From: Pedinophyceae sp. YPF-701
Taxonomy: Eukaryota; Chlorophyta; Pedinophyceae
Direction: 5' to 3'
NCBI GenBank assembly: GCA_916048055.1
Contig: CAJZHL010000029.1
Coordinates: 298,501 to 362,500, forward strand
DNA: 64,000 bases
Below the pieces are notes generated by a model. That model was given only the letters and a program-made list of their open reading frames with translations. It made no database searches and was not told the origin of the DNA. Below are positions 46,319-58,873 of the stretch, in pieces (the stretch's first letter is position 1; each line of letters starts with the position of its first letter). Both the position numbers and the translations under genes were made by a program.

Positions 46319-49300
46319 CTAGTCGCACGCTGCCCAGCCGAGCTCGCTGGGAAGGTCGCTGAGCCCGCTGCGGATCGAGATGGCTCGGAACTGCTCGACT
46401 GACATTTGGCGGAAGCTCTCCTGCGCAAACTTCCGCAGCTCTGGCTCGTCCATGGCCTCGAAGTCGTCGCTGTACGCGTCCGACTTCGTCGTCGTGCCGC
46501 GCAGGAACGTCCTCAGCCGCTCGGGGTCGCTGAAGAGCGACTCGGCCAGCTGCGCGGCGCTTGCGTTGCCGCTCTGCTGCTTCTGCACGCCCGACGGGAT
46601 GCGGCTGGGGATGCGGCGGCCCGCGGGGACAGATCCGGACGCGTTAGATGTCCGCCCGCTCCCGCGGCCCGTGTGCGCGCCGTTCTCGGACCCGTTCGCG
46701 CCCGGAATGGGCGGGAGCGCTGACGACGACATCCCGCTCGCGGCGGAGGCGAGCACCGGCGGCGACGGCGACCGCTTCGCCGGCGCAGGCGGCGGGTGCG
46801 GGATCTGCGTCCGCGAGGCCCCCTTGTACAGCGGGTGGGCCGCCGACATCCCCGGCGGCGCGGGGCGGAAGGCGTTGCCGCCCGAGCCGGGGGGCCGCTT
46901 CAGGGGCGGGAGGGGCGTGTCGGTGGCGGTGCTCGCCGGCCGACTGCGCGTGGAAGACCCGCGGCTTCCTGCGCGCGCCCCGCGGCTGCTCTTCCGCCCG
47001 GAGCCGGCGTTACTGCTGCGATCGCGGCTCGGCACGCGGCTCCCCCGGGCGCTCTTGCCCCCCGGCGGCTGCACGGGCGCCAGCTCGCCCGCAACGCCGC
47101 CCTCTCGCAAGACCGGCGGCGCCTGGCTCTGCTTGCTCGCGGCGTCGTCCACGTCGTCCACCGAGCGCGCACTGTCGCGCCGCGCCGGCGGCAACCCGGG
47201 CGTGGCCTCCTGGTCGACCTCGTCGACCGAAGCGACGGAGTCCGAGGCACGCCGCGCCGGGTCAAGCCCATCGTGGCCGCCGCGCGGCTCCCGGAAGTCA
47301 GCGACTTCCTCCACCTCGGTGCCCATGCAGTCCGCGTCCGTTGCGGAGCCTGGCCGGGCCACGCCACCGCGCGCGACCTTCTCCTCGACGGCGGCGCTCG
47401 CCGGACGGCTGCTGGTGTCGCTCGCGTGCTGCGCGTCCACCCCGCCGTGGCGGGACCCCCCCTCGGGACCGTCGGCAGGTCTGTCGTGCTCAGTGCTGTC
47501 CGGCTCCGGGCTGCGCGAGCCGTCCTCCTCCGCGAATATCATCGTCGGCACCTCCTCCACGCCGCGTGTGTGGTCTGCCTCCGCCCCGGACGCCCCGCTG
47601 CCCCGCAGCTCCGCGTGAGAGCGCGCCTCCGCCGCCGCTGACGACGACAGCTCCGCCGCGGCCCGCGCCGCCTCCGCGGCCGCAATGCGCGCCTCCGCAT
47701 CCTCCTGTACCGCGCGCTTGTCCTCCTGCAGCCTGCGGATCTGACTCTGCGCCCGCTCCAACTCGTAACGGGTCTGCTCCACCGCCCGCCTGTCGCGCAG
47801 GCCTCGGAACGCCGCCTGGATCCGCGTCGCCGCCAGATCCTTCCGGACCTCGTCGTCCGCGGCCCCACGCCCGTCCTCGCCGTCCTGCCCGCCGCGATAC
47901 GGCCCCAGCGCGCGCTCCCGCGCCAGCTCAGCCTTGCGCCAAATGCTCTCCTCGACGCCCTTCCACGGCTCCCCGAGGTCCGAGTCGTAGTCCTCGTCCT
48001 CGCCCACCTCCACGTCCGTCAGTCCCGTGCTGCTCACGCTCTTCGCCTCGGACAGCTCCGCGGCCAGCGCGTCGACCACCGACTTGGCGCTCTCTGCTGC
48101 CGACCGCCCCCGCCGCCCCTGCCGGCGCTCCTCGCGCGCGACGGCCTCGAGCCGCTCCAGCTCTGCGGCCACGGCCGACGCGTCGTCGACGGGCTGCTGC
48201 CACGTGACACCCGCGGCCAGGGACTCCCGCACCCGCGCCTCCTCCTGGGCCCTGCGCTCCGCCTCGACCGCGGCCTCCTCCGCGCGCTTGGCCTCGCGCA
48301 GGTCCGAGACGTGCCTCTGCGCGAGGTACCCGCGCGCGTGCGCCTGGATGCACGTCGCGGCCGCGTGCATCTGCTCCTGCAGCGCGGCCTCGTAGGAAGC
48401 GGCGGCCGCGGCGGTGGGCGAGTCCGAGCGGGCCTCGGCGGCGCTGGAGCGCTGCGAAGCGTGCGCGTGCGGGTCCGCGTCTGCAGAGAAGGACAGCACC
48501 GGGGGAGGGGCGTTGAGGGATGCGACAGGTGACATCTTGTCGTCGATCTGCGCAGGGGGCTGAGCACGGAGAGCGCCAGCAGGGATGGGCGCTTCCGCCG
48601 ATCTGGTTGAAGGGGCCGTCGGCAAGGACAGCGCGAGGGGATGGGTGCCCGCGGCACGGCCGCTGCCCCCGTGCCATCGGCACGCCACTCACTCACCGTC
48701 GTCGAGCATGGCCATCATGTCCTCGTACGTCATCCGCTTCTCGCCGCCCTCCTCCTCGGTCTCCGTCGCCTCCGGCTCCGGCTTCTTCCGCTTCTCGTAC
48801 GGCAGGATGTTCGGCATGATCACCGCTGGCTGGTACTGCCGCCGCCACTGCGACTCCGCGTCGATCGCCGCGCGCCGCTCCTGCTCCGCCTGCGCCTCCT
48901 TCTCCTCGAACGCCTGCTCCAGCTTCTGGAACAGCGGCACGCGCGCGTTCCGCTTCTTCATCGCCTTCTTGAAGCTCCTCTCGCGCTTGGCCGCCTCGCT
49001 CTTGTTGGCCTCCGCCGCCTGCCGCTCGCGCTCGAACCGCGCCCGGACCTCCGCCTCGTGCTGCTCGCGCTGCCGCCGCTGCCGCTCAGCCTCCTCCTCC
49101 TCCTGCTTCTTCCGGCGCCGCTCCTCCTCCTCCGCCAGCTTCCGCTGCCGTTCCTTGCGCTCCTTGTAGTACCGCGCGACCTGGGGAGAGGGGGGGAAAG
49201 GGGGCATGCGACGTGAGAGGAGCTCGATCGCGCGGGGCGCGCGTGCCCGCAAGCTCGTCGTCGCGCACAAAGAGCAACTAGAGAGAGCGTTGTGTCTCGC

Positions 49301-52121
49301 GAGTGTGGGACGGGCACGCCGCGGCTGTGCCCGGCGTCGCCTGTGCGTGGGTTCGCGGTGCGGGGGGGGCTCACCCGCTCCCTCTCGCGCGTGTCGGGCC
49401 GCGAGATCTCGACCTGCTTCTTCCCAGGGCGTTTGTCGCGGTTGTATGTGTTCCACCCGGCCTCGCGGTCCTTGGCCTCCGGCGACGGCTCGCCCCCGCG
49501 CGGGGTGCCCGTCGCCTCGCTGGCGCCGTTGGCGTCGTTGCTGCCCGTCTCCGTCGCCGACCGCTTCTTCTTCGGGTTCTTGGTCATGTTGACGCGCCAC
49601 GGCTTCTCGTACACGCCCACGGGCTTCTTCTCCGGCATCCGCACCTGCAACGCGACGTGCCGACGCGTCTCAGTCACCACCACTTCACTGCCTCGAAAGC
49701 TAGTGCGCGGAAACAGCCAGCGTGAAAGCAGACCAGCAAACATTCGTCGCAAGGGGGCGGGCGGAACAGCAACGGCGCCCGCGCGGTGGCGCGTTGACGC
49801 GCGTGTGAGGCAGTGTCTTCTGCACCTGGTACGGGTCGGGTCGCTCCTTCGGCACGCTGGCCGACGCATACCGCCGCGGCGCCCTCTTGGCCCGCCCGCC
49901 GCCGCCGCCGCCACCGCTGCGGGCGTTCTGCGCGACCGTGCCGTCCCTCCCCCACTCCATCAGCTCGATGCCGTCGTCCCGCGGCGCAGGCGACGCGCTC
50001 GCGCCCCGCGTCCGCCCCGCACGCTCCTCGTGGTGTGCGTCCATCAAGGGCTCGATCGCGCCGCCGCCCGGCTCCTGCGCGGGCTCGTACGTGCCGTACG
50101 GGTCATCCAGCGGCACGAGCCCCGCGGGCGGGTCCGCGTGCGCCGCCGGCCCGCCCACGTCGCCGGCCGCCGGCGGCGCCTCGTGCGCCGTGAAGCTCTC
50201 CTTCATCTGGTCCTGCTGCGCGGCCCGGGCCTTTGCCGCCGCCGCCGCGTGCGGCGATGCGAGGAACGAGATGGGTATCCGCGCCCCTGCGGCCCTCCGC
50301 GGGTCGCCCTGCTGCGGCGCCGGCTCGGCTTGTTGTTGCGGCACGGGCACCGGCGCAGCTGGCTGCTGCTGTGGCGCGGGAGCGGGCTGCCGCGCGTGCG
50401 TCGCGGGCGGCGGATGCGGCCGCTCGTGCGGCTGGAGGTGCATCGGCGCCGGGGTCGGCCTCGCCTTCGCCGCTGCGGGATGTGCAGGCGCAGCTGCAGG
50501 GGGGGCGCGGGCAGCGGGCGGGTGGTGCGGCTGCGGCCCGCCGCCTTGCTGCGCCGCCCGCTGCGGCGGCTGGCCAGGCGCAGGTCCGGCGTTCCCCGGC
50601 GGCACACGCGCCGGCTGCGGCGCCGCGGCGCCCTGCTCGTCCACGCCCCCCACCACAGCCTCCAGGTCCTTCCCCGTCACCGACGCCGCCAGCGCCGCCG
50701 TCCGCCGCGACTTCTCCGTCTCGAGCTGCTTCCACTGCGCGCGCAGCCGCTCCACCTCCCCGCGCAGCTCCGCCAGCGACTTGCCCGACTTGGCCCCCGG
50801 CACCCCGCCCGGCGCCTCAACCGCGGCCGCAGGCGCAGCACGTGCAGCCGGCCGCACGGCGCCGTCCGCGGGCGCGCCCGTCGCCGGCGGCGGCGGCGCC
50901 GCGCCCCCCGGCCCCACGCCGACGGGCATGTTGAGGATCGACTTGCCCAGGTTGCGCTGCGCCTCCTCCAGCGGCGACAGCTTCTGCGCCTCGGCCTCCG
51001 CCGCGGCCTTCTCCGCGGGGTCCTCGTGCGGCCGCGTGGCCCCGCTCGGCGGCCGGTCCAGCGGCTCCGGTTTGAGCGGGATGTCGAAGATGTCGGAGCT
51101 GGTGGGGTCCACCGGGTGGGCCGCGCCGCTGTCCGCGCGCGCGACGCTCGGGGCGCCGCGGCCCGCGGTCTTCGCCGCGGGGACCGCGCGCGCCTCGCCG
51201 CCGGCGTCCAGCGACGGCCGCACGGCGCCCGGCGCGAATCCGGAGGGCGCGTGAGGGGCGCGGGCGGGCGGTCTGCCGTCTGCGGGGCGGCGCACGTGGC
51301 GCCCGCCCGGCGCGGCGCCTGCGGAGGCCTGCGGCGGCGGGCCGCGCCCGGGGTGGGGCCGCCGCGTCCGAACGACGCGGACGGGCCGCCCGCGTCCGCG
51401 ACCGGGCGGAGGTCCTCGGCCGCCGCGCCCACGGCCGCCGGGGCGGGCCGCCGCGCCCGCCCGGTGGAGGCCCTCGACCGTTCATGGTGGCGCCGGGGGC
51501 GGCCCGCGGCCGCGGCCACGGCCGGGAGGGCCCGGCCCGGGTCCGCCGGGGCTGGGGCCGGGACCGCGGCCGCGCGCGGGGGAAGGAGGGCCCGCCTGGC
51601 TCGGCTCGGCTGCTGGGGGCTGAGCTGAAGCACTGGGAGCCTTTGTGGGCTGCAACGGGAGAATGGGCGCGCAGCGAGTGCGTGAGCGCGAGGAGGGCTC
51701 CCAGGCAGGGTGCCAGGGCGCTGTAGCCGGGGCACCGGGGGGCGTCCAGGGGCGGTGCGGCGCGCGCAGGGCTGCCGGTGAGGTGCACGCTCCGGGCGCC
51801 GCATCGCTGAGCGAGCGCGGTGCCGCGCGGGCGTGGGTCAGCCGGGCGTGCATGGTGCTGGACCGAGGCGTCGCCGGTCGCGGGAGCTGGCGTGGCTGGG
51901 ACGCGCGAAACGCGGCGGCGCCGGCAGTGGCCAGTTGTTCTCGTGCTGCGGCGCGCGGGAGCGCGACGGCCAAGGCTGCGGGGGCGCCGTGCGACCCAAC
52001 ATGTCTCATACGTTGCTGGAGACTGCGCGGGTGCGCGGCTCACCTGAACTTTGCCTGCCATGTCGCGGAGGCTGCCGTCTGCGGCAGCGGGCGCGCCCGG
52101 CTTGGACTCATTGGAGCCCAT
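46319..52121 (-). CDS. Large coiled-coil / IQ-motif protein with N-myristoylation start
   Basis: Six exons: 52044-52121, 51520-51649, 49826-51318, 49375-49644, 48697-49180 and 46319-48480 (about 1,538 residues). It begins MGSNESKP, a good N-myristoylation signal. Long Pro/Ala/Arg-rich disordered parts contain IFDIPLKPEPLDRP and GVYEKPWRVNMTKNPKKK, then a charged coiled coil (KERQRKLAEEEERRRKKQ...). Two calmodulin-binding IQ motifs follow, AATCIQAHARGYLAQR and AATRIQAAFRGLRDRR. The tail is Ser-rich with a conserved-looking end (SDDFEAMDEPELRKFAQE). The apparent stop after MLDDGE at 48689 is a GTGAGT donor; splicing to the acceptor at 48480 joins DD to DADPHAHAS in phase. The TGA at 51482 is avoided by a 201-nt intron (51319-51519), whose donor is weak. 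If these joins are wrong, there are two genes. Family unknown; a centrosomal or cortical role is only a guess. Confidence 0.6.
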
Positions 52122-52657
52122 GGTGCCGCGTGCGCGCGTCCAAGCAAGAGGCAAGGCACGGACTCACGTCGAGTGGTCGCGCTCGTGCATGTCCGCCGCC
52201 TGTTCAGCGCATCTATTCGACGGACAAATTAAGCCGTCCGTTTCTGCCCCGGCAGCGCCCACTCGCTGCGCATCGTGTCCAGGACGGCGCTGACACGATC
52301 GCCACTCACGTCAACGGGGCTCCCCCAGGGCCGCAAGCGCCGACGACAAGCACTCGCCGGGCCGCGCGCACGGTGGCACGCGCGCACCAGTGCGACCGGC
52401 ATCCGGCCTCGCAGGAACGCCACCCCTCACGCCCCTCACGGCCGCGCTCGAGAGCCTCTTCTCCAGCTGCGTACCAGGCCATCCCCTCGCACCACCACCG
52501 CTCGCCGCCTCGCGCTGGAACGCCGGCTGTCGGATCCGCGCGCGCCTGCACGGCGTTGCCGCCGCTGACGCGCGGCTCGGCCCGCGCGGCCGTCAGTCTG
52601 GCGCAGAACGGGGCGTTGGGACCAAACTTGAGCGTGTAGCGGGGCGTGGCGGACACC
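52122..52657. other. Divergent promoter region, IQ protein / CUE-F-box protein
   Basis: About 540 bases between divergent starts. One part is AT-richer (CGGACAAATTAAGCCG near 52225). No gene or known element is seen. Confidence 0.4.
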
Positions 52658-55275
52658 ATGGGGCGCCGGGCGGGCCGCACGAGCCGCCAGCAGCAGGCGT
52701 TTGAGTACCTGCTCGAGCAGGAGGACGACCTGCCGATGTCGCCCGCGGAGCTGACGGGCAACGGCACCTCGAAGAGCACGCACCGCGTCCGAGCTGGCTC
52801 GGCCCGCGGGCTCGCGGCGACGCCGCTGCAGAGCACGTGTCCGCGGCCGTGGAGCGAGGTCCCCGGACTGGGATTCGTGGGCGACTCGCCAGCCCATCTC
52901 GCCGCGAGGTGCGCCCGCTGTCCGCACGGGACCCAGCGCGCAAGCGTGCGCGCGACGGGCCGCGCCGCGTGGCCGATCCCGATCGAATCCGCGAGCCGTC
53001 GCGGCCCTCCTTCGCGTCCTCGACGGCCACGGGTCGGAACCCGGAGGTCGGGCGCCGACGACGCCGCCGACGCGAACTGCTCTCCCCTGTCCGCAGTGTG
53101 TCTCCGCCGCGAGCGAGCGAGGCGGACTCGCTCCTCGCGATGTTCGAGGGCTCCGAGCTCCCCGGCGAAGTCATTCGCGACGTCCTCGCGTCCTGCGGGG
53201 GCGACACCACCCGCGCCATGGACGCCCTCCTGGGCATGGTCTCGCCCGCCACGCCCCCCGAGCCCGACGCCGCGGCCGCGGACGCCGTCGACCTCTGGGG
53301 CGCCCTCCCGCTCGACATCCGCACGAAGATCTTCGAGCGGCTCTCCGTGCGCGAGGCCTGCCGCGCCGCCCCCGCGAGTCGCGACTTTGCCACGTTGGCG
53401 CGCGCCGCACGCCTCTCCGTCACGTCGCTCGCGCTCCCGGCGCGCGCAGCGGGCCCCGGGGGCGCCGCGCTCGCGCGGCAGATGGTTGCGGCGCACCCGA
53501 ACGCCCGCGCCGTCACCCTGCGCGGCGCGGGCCCCAAGGAGGGCACGCCAGCGGGTGACGCTGCGGACGAGGAGTCGTTCGTGGCCTTCGTGGACGGCGT
53601 CGCGGTGGGCGAGGCGGTGCGCGAGAGCCAGTCGGTGCGGTCCGCGGGGCTCGCGGTGGGCGGCACGCACGACTACACCCCCCTGAAGCACGGCGGGGGG
53701 GCCTGGCAGCCCCCGCCCGGCGCGGCGCCGGCGCCGCTGGGGTCGACGGGGCGGTGGGGCGCGGGGGGCTGCGGCGTCGAGGCGCTGGACGTGCGCGGGT
53801 GCGCGGCGGTGACGGACCACGCGGTGTCGGTGTTGTGCGACGTGTTGCACAACGTGCGGGAGCTGTCGCTGGCCAACTGCCCGGCCGTGTCCGACAGCGC
53901 GCTGCTGTCGCTGTCGCGGTTCCAGGGGCGCGGCGGCGACCTCGAGCACTCGGAGAGCCTCGCGGGCGACGACGCGGGCGCGCCGGGCGGCGGGCTGCGC
54001 TCGCTGAGCGTGGCGGGGTGCGGCAAGGTCACGGACCGCGGCGTGAAGGAGCTGCTGCGCGGCGCGGCGACGCGCACGTCGCTCGTCCGGCTCGACCTGT
54101 CGCGGACGGCGGTCACGCGCGAGGGCCTCGCGTCGCTCCCGCCGCGCTCCGCGCTGCGCCACCTGCGCTGCAACTCGCTCTCGCGGCTCTCGCGCGTGTC
54201 GCTGCAGCTCCCGCCCACCGCGCCGCTCGAGGACGTCAGCTTCGCGGGGTGCCACCAGCTCCGCCACGCGGTCCTCGTCTGCGGGAACCTCGCGGCGGCC
54301 AACTTCTCCGGGTGCGCGCAGCTGGCCTCGCTCGACCTGCGCTGCCCGCGCCTGCGGTGCCTCACGCTCGGCGGGTGCGCTGCGCTGACGTCGCTCTTCC
54401 CCGCGGAGCCCGCGGGCGGCTCGCTGATCGAGCTCCCGGACGACCCGGCCGACCTGTTGCACTTTGAGTGCCTGGAGGACCTCAACTGCTTCGGGTGCCG
54501 CACGCTCGACGCGCGGAGCGTGGAGGTGGCGCTGTCGCGTGCGCCGGCGCTCGCGGCGCTGAACCTCAACGGCTGCGTGAGCATGACGCGGCTCTGCCTC
54601 GACGACGCGCCCTGCCTGGCCGCTCTCGATGTGTCCGGGTGCCGGGGGCTCGAGGACGTGCGCCTCGAGTGCCCCGCGCTCGCGACGCTGCGCGCAGTGA
54701 GCTGCGGCGCGCTGCGGAGCCTGTACCTGGCCACGCCGCGGCTCGCAACGCTCGACGTGACCAACTGCGCGGCGCTGGTCGCCGTGATCGTGCCGGGGCC
54801 GGACGCCGGCGGAGCGGGCGCGGAACCCGGCAGCGCACGCGGAGCGCGGGGCACGCCCGGCCGGCAGGACTCGGCCGCGGTGCCGGTGCCGGCGCGGCGG
54901 CGGTTCGTGTCGGCAGCGCCCGGGACGCCGTCGAGCCTCGGGACACCGGTCGCGGAGTCGCCGTTCCTGCTCGGAGCGTCCCCGAGCTTCGCCGCGAGCC
55001 CGATGCTGCGGGCGCTCAGGTGAGGGCCCCGAGGAGCGCCCGCTGCGCGCGCGCAGGCGGCCCGGTGTGCGCACGCACCCTCCGACCGTGGCAGAGCGTT
55101 GTGTCCGGTGCGCAGGTCTGGGAGGGCGGAGAAGGCGGCCAAGGGCGGGGGGGCCGGGGCTGCGGAGGCGTCGGGACCGGCGGTGGTGGCGAAGGGCGCG
55201 GCGGGCGTGGACGCGGTGGACGTGTGCAGGCGGCTGTTGGAGCTGGCCCGGGGGGCGGTGATAGGTGGCGGGTGA
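52658..55275 (+). CDS. CUE-domain, F-box and LRR protein (candidate SCF substrate receptor)
   Basis: Probable substrate-recognition subunit of an SCF ubiquitin ligase. Exons 52658-52908, 53097-55019 and 55116-55275 give 777 residues. Residues ~92-130 resemble a ubiquitin-binding CUE domain (LLAMFEGSELPGEVIRDVLA, CGGDTTRAMDALLGM). Residues ~149-185 are an F-box (LWGALPLDIRTKIFERLSVR, EACRAAPASRDFATLA). After these comes a run of AMN1/Fbxl-type Cys-containing LRRs (ALDVRGCAAVTDHAVSVLCD, ELSLANCPAVSDSALLSL, SLSVAGCGKVTDRGVKELL, then many short LDV/LNLNGC units). The stop that ends MLRALR at 55021 is a GTGAGG donor; the next exon continues to a charged tail ending CRRLLELARGAVIGGG. A first-intron donor GTGCGC and acceptor CCGCAG move the frame correctly into the CUE domain. 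CUE plus F-box in one protein is unusual. Confidence 0.85.
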
Positions 55276-55733
55276 GGCGCGTGTGAGCGCGCGAGGAAGC
55301 GCGGACGTGCGAAACTAGGCGACGGGTATGAACGTGCGCCGTCGAACGCGCGGTGTCGGCCGGCGGGCGGGGCCGGTTCTTGCTGTCTGTGCATCTGCAG
55401 TTGTGCGGACGCCCCACTCCCGTTCGGCATCAATCGACGTGATAGTGGGCGCGTTGCTATCGGGTCTTGAATTCAAACCAATTCGCGCGCGCGTGGCGGA
55501 TCCAGGGCCCGTGTCGAGGCCCGACGAAGTCGGTCCACGTCGGACTCGCTGTGGTTCGCAACGCCTCGCGCGACGTCGTCGGGGCGTCGCGGGCGCCCCA
55601 CGGTCCATGAATGCGCGCTTGGCACTTCTAGAAACCGCCGCGAAACAGATACGAGCAGCGCCGTGAGCGTGTGTCGCAGCTGCGCCGGAAGCGTCGCCTC
55701 TCAGGCAGCTTCGCTGGGCCCGGGCGCGACATA
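55276..55733. other. Spacer between F-box gene and LANCL
   Basis: About 460 bases, presumably the LANCL promoter, with an AT-richer patch (GTCTTGAATTCAAACCAATTC near 55466). No coding signal. Confidence 0.4.
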
Positions 55734-58067
55734 ATGGAGCAGGCGCACTTCGACAACACCGTCGTCGTTGGTGACGCGACGTGGGCCCGCGACGTGCAGC
55801 GGAAATGCGTCAGGGAGGCCACCGCTGCCCTCCAGGTGCGCGAGCAGGCGTTGCGCTGTGCCCACACCTGCTCGCGGCTCCCCGCCCGGCCAAGGGGCCC
55901 CGCACTGCGCCCTCCGCACTCCGGGCCGGAAGCGCGCCGTGGCGTGCGGGCCGCGGGTTCGGCTCCGGTCGCAGCCCGCGTTCGAGGGCCCGCCGCGCAA
56001 CTGCAGCGTGGTTGAACGCGCTCAATTCAATGCGCGGGCGCGTGCTGGCGCGGCGACATTCGGACCTTGGATCGCGCTGCCCGGGCCTCGAACATGTGCC
56101 CCATCATTCGCGACCAGGCTCCGCGCGAGGACTGCCGCGTTTCGGGCCACGCACGCTCGCCTTCTTCCAGAGCTTCTAGGCACTCGCGGCGTCGCGCACG
56201 GCGGACGAGCAGGCTCCCCCTCGCGCGACGCAGATCATCGAGACGAGGATCACGCAGAACAAGGGCCTGTCCGGGGGCGGCGTGATGCTGGGGCGCGGCG
56301 GGATCGCCCTGTGCTACCTGCATCTTGACGCGTGCTTCAGCGACCTGCCGCCCTACACCCCGGAGAACGAGATACTCGTGGAGAACGCCCCGCAGTTCAG
56401 CCCCTCGTCCTGCGTGCAACAGGCCCAAGTCCACCTCGCCGCGGCAGGTGCGCCAGCCCACGCCACTGCATCGGATCCAACGCCACCCGCGCCCGTACCC
56501 CCCCGCACGCGGACACTCGCGGCGCCGTGCGTGCGCGAGGGACACCGCTCCAGTGCCGCCATCGACGTTGCGCGCCGCCGGTGCCGGCGTTCTACGAGCG
56601 GCGGGCGGCCCCACAGGGTGCACGAGTGCGGCGCGGTGCGAAGCCTGCCACATCTCGATGCGAGTGCGCGCGCTTTACCGCCTTTCTCCGTGCGCAGAGA
56701 AGATGATGGCCTCGAAGCAGCTGCGGGCGTCGTTCCTGGAGGGCCTGCCGGGCGTGCTGGCCATCCGCGCCACGTGCCACAGCCGCAGCGGCCACACCGA
56801 CCGGGCAGTCGCGGCGGTCCGCGAGCTGGAGCAGCTGTACGACGCCATCGACCAGCAGCTCGCACCGGGCGAGTGCGAGGTCCTGTACGGCCGCTCGGGC
56901 TACCTCTGGTCCCTGTGCGCCGTCGAGGACATGGTGGGGTCCGGCACCGTCAACCGCGAGCTCGTCACGCGCGTCGCCTCGCGCGTCATCGCCACGGGGC
57001 TCCAGAACGCAGGCGCAGGTGCCGTCCCGCGCCCGCACTCGCGCCCCGCCCGCACCCTCTGCCCGCGCACGACGCGACCATCGCTCAACGCCACCGCTCG
57101 CCCCGCGCGCCTGCAGCCGGGAGCGAGGGCGCGCGGTTCGGCCTGTGGTATGAGTGGCACGGCAAGGCGTACCTCGGCGCGGCGCACGGCCTGTGCGGCA
57201 TCCTGTCGACGCTGCTGTTTGCACACACCGTGTTCGGCACCGAGGCGCTCGGCGTGACCCCGCAGCAGTTCGCCGACATCGTCCACCGCGCGCTCCGCGC
57301 CCTGCTCGACGAGCGCTACGCCTCGGGCAACCTCCCGTCCTCGCACGGCTCGCGCACGGACCGCCTCGTGCAGTGGTGCCACGGCGCGCCAGGGCTGATG
57401 ATGCTCCTCGCGCAGGCGCTGCCGTTCGTGAAGCGGTCGCTGGAGTCGCCCTCGCCCGGGTGCCCCGCAGTGCCGGAGCAGGAGATCAGGGACGCGCTGG
57501 CCGCGGCCTCGGAGGTGGTGTGGCAACGCGGGCTGCTGCGCAAGGGCTGCGGGCTGTGCCACGGCATCGCGGGCAACGCGTACGCCTTCCTCGCGGCGTT
57601 CCGCGCGACGTCGGACCCCACGTACCTGCACCGCGCCACCGCGTTCGCCAGCTTCATGGCCGACTCCTGGCGCGAGCTCGCCGACGTTCCCGACCGGCCC
57701 TTCTCCCTCTACGAGGTGCGGCGCAGCGGTGCATGCATGGCCGGCGCGGGCTCCCCGCATGGCACGTGTGCGGCCTGACGCACGGTGCTGCTCGTTCTTG
57801 TTCCCGCAGGGACTGGCGGGGGCGGTGTGCCTGTGGTTCGACATGCTGCGGCCGCTGTCCGCGAACATGCCGGGCTTCGAGGCGGACGCGTCGCCGACGC
57901 GCTACTCCGTGGACTCCACGAAGCGGGGCAGCGGCTGCGGCAACAGAAGCAGCCAGCGGGTCTCCCTCGACGAGGCTGCGCCGAACGGGAAGGCCTCGTC
58001 GCCAACGGGGGGGCTCCTGTCGCGCAACCTCGCGAAGGACCTCCCGAAGGTCCCGCTTCTGCCATGA
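55734..58067 (+). CDS. LANCL: LanC-like protein (LANCL)
   Basis: Eukaryotic relative of bacterial lanthionine synthetase C. Animal LANCLs add glutathione to dehydro-amino acids in damaged proteins; the same chemistry is likely here but not shown. Exons 55734-55835, 56234-56447, 56698-57018, 57117-57715 and 57810-58067 give 497 residues, against about 400 in human LANCL1. The double-barrel GxxG signatures are present: GGGVMLGRGGIALCYLHL, FLEGLPGVLAI, YGRSGYLWSL, GAAHGLCGILSTLL, QWCHGAPGLMMLL (~299), GCGLCHGIAGNAYAFL (~357) and, after the last intron, EGLAGAVCLWFDML. The zinc ligands (Cys in WCHG, Cys-His in LCHG) are all there. About 65 Ser/Pro-rich C-terminal residues follow the fold. Exon 1 (MEQAHFDNTVVVGD) is the least certain part. 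Confidence 0.93.
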
Positions 58068-58873
58068 TTCAGGCGGGGACGCCGCAACGGCCCCTGCTGT
58101 CCAACCCCCAATACAATCACGCGCGTTTGGGCCCGCCTTGGCTGCCCGACGCGCCTTCTCTTGCCCCCACCCCTTTGTCTTGTTCACGTCTGAGGTGCGT
58201 CGCGCGCGCAGTGGAGACGGCGTTCCGCCTTCCTGCACCACCGCGCGCTTTGTCACACTGACAGGCTGTATCGGTCCGACACGCCTGTCAGTTTTGACCT
58301 CGCAAGAGCCCCCGTCTTCCCTCCCTTCTTGCCTCCCGTCTTGCCAATCCATCATTCCTGCACTAATGCAACTGAGAACAAGCCCCCCGCAACGCACGAG
58401 CCGCGGACAGCTGCCAGAGCGGCTTTAGGAACACGGCTCCGGTTCCTCAGAGGAAGCGAGAACGCCCAGTTTGCCACAGTTTTCATCCAGCATCTTGACC
58501 AGAGCTTCACGGAACATCAACCTACACACGCCCACACGGAACACTCGCGCACACTGAAGATAGCCACGCGCCTGCTCCGCGCCGCTCCGCCACCGGCGCC
58601 GCCGCAGCTGGACGTGCTTTGCGCGGCCGATCACACGATTGCACCTCGCTGCCTTCACGCACTTCCCCAGGAGGAACCATTCGAGCGCGCATAACACACA
58701 CAACCCCTCGCCCCATCCGCACAAATCGCGCCGGTACCTGCACGCGTGGTGCCAAACAGCGAAGTACAAACAGTGTGAGTCTCGCCTGCCGTACCATTTC
58801 GGTCGCTCAAGCGTCCTCGCGGTGAGGTATGACAGCTTTTCGCATGACAGGCCACGCGGGGGACGGCGGTGAC
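58068..58873. other. Gene-poor stretch after LANCL
   Basis: About 800 bases of lower-GC sequence. A minus-strand open frame (58425-58907) ends in a protein-like piece (VCRLMFREALVKMLDENCGK) but has no partner exons or known domain and overlaps repeat A. I treat it as unproven. Confidence 0.4.

Noticed and set aside
48531-48688. Separate start (MSPVASLN or MACRWHGG) for the IQ-motif part
   Set aside because: The phase-matched GTGAGT donor and CTCTGCAG acceptor skip this segment and join the IQ part to the coiled-coil gene. Kept as an alternative only.
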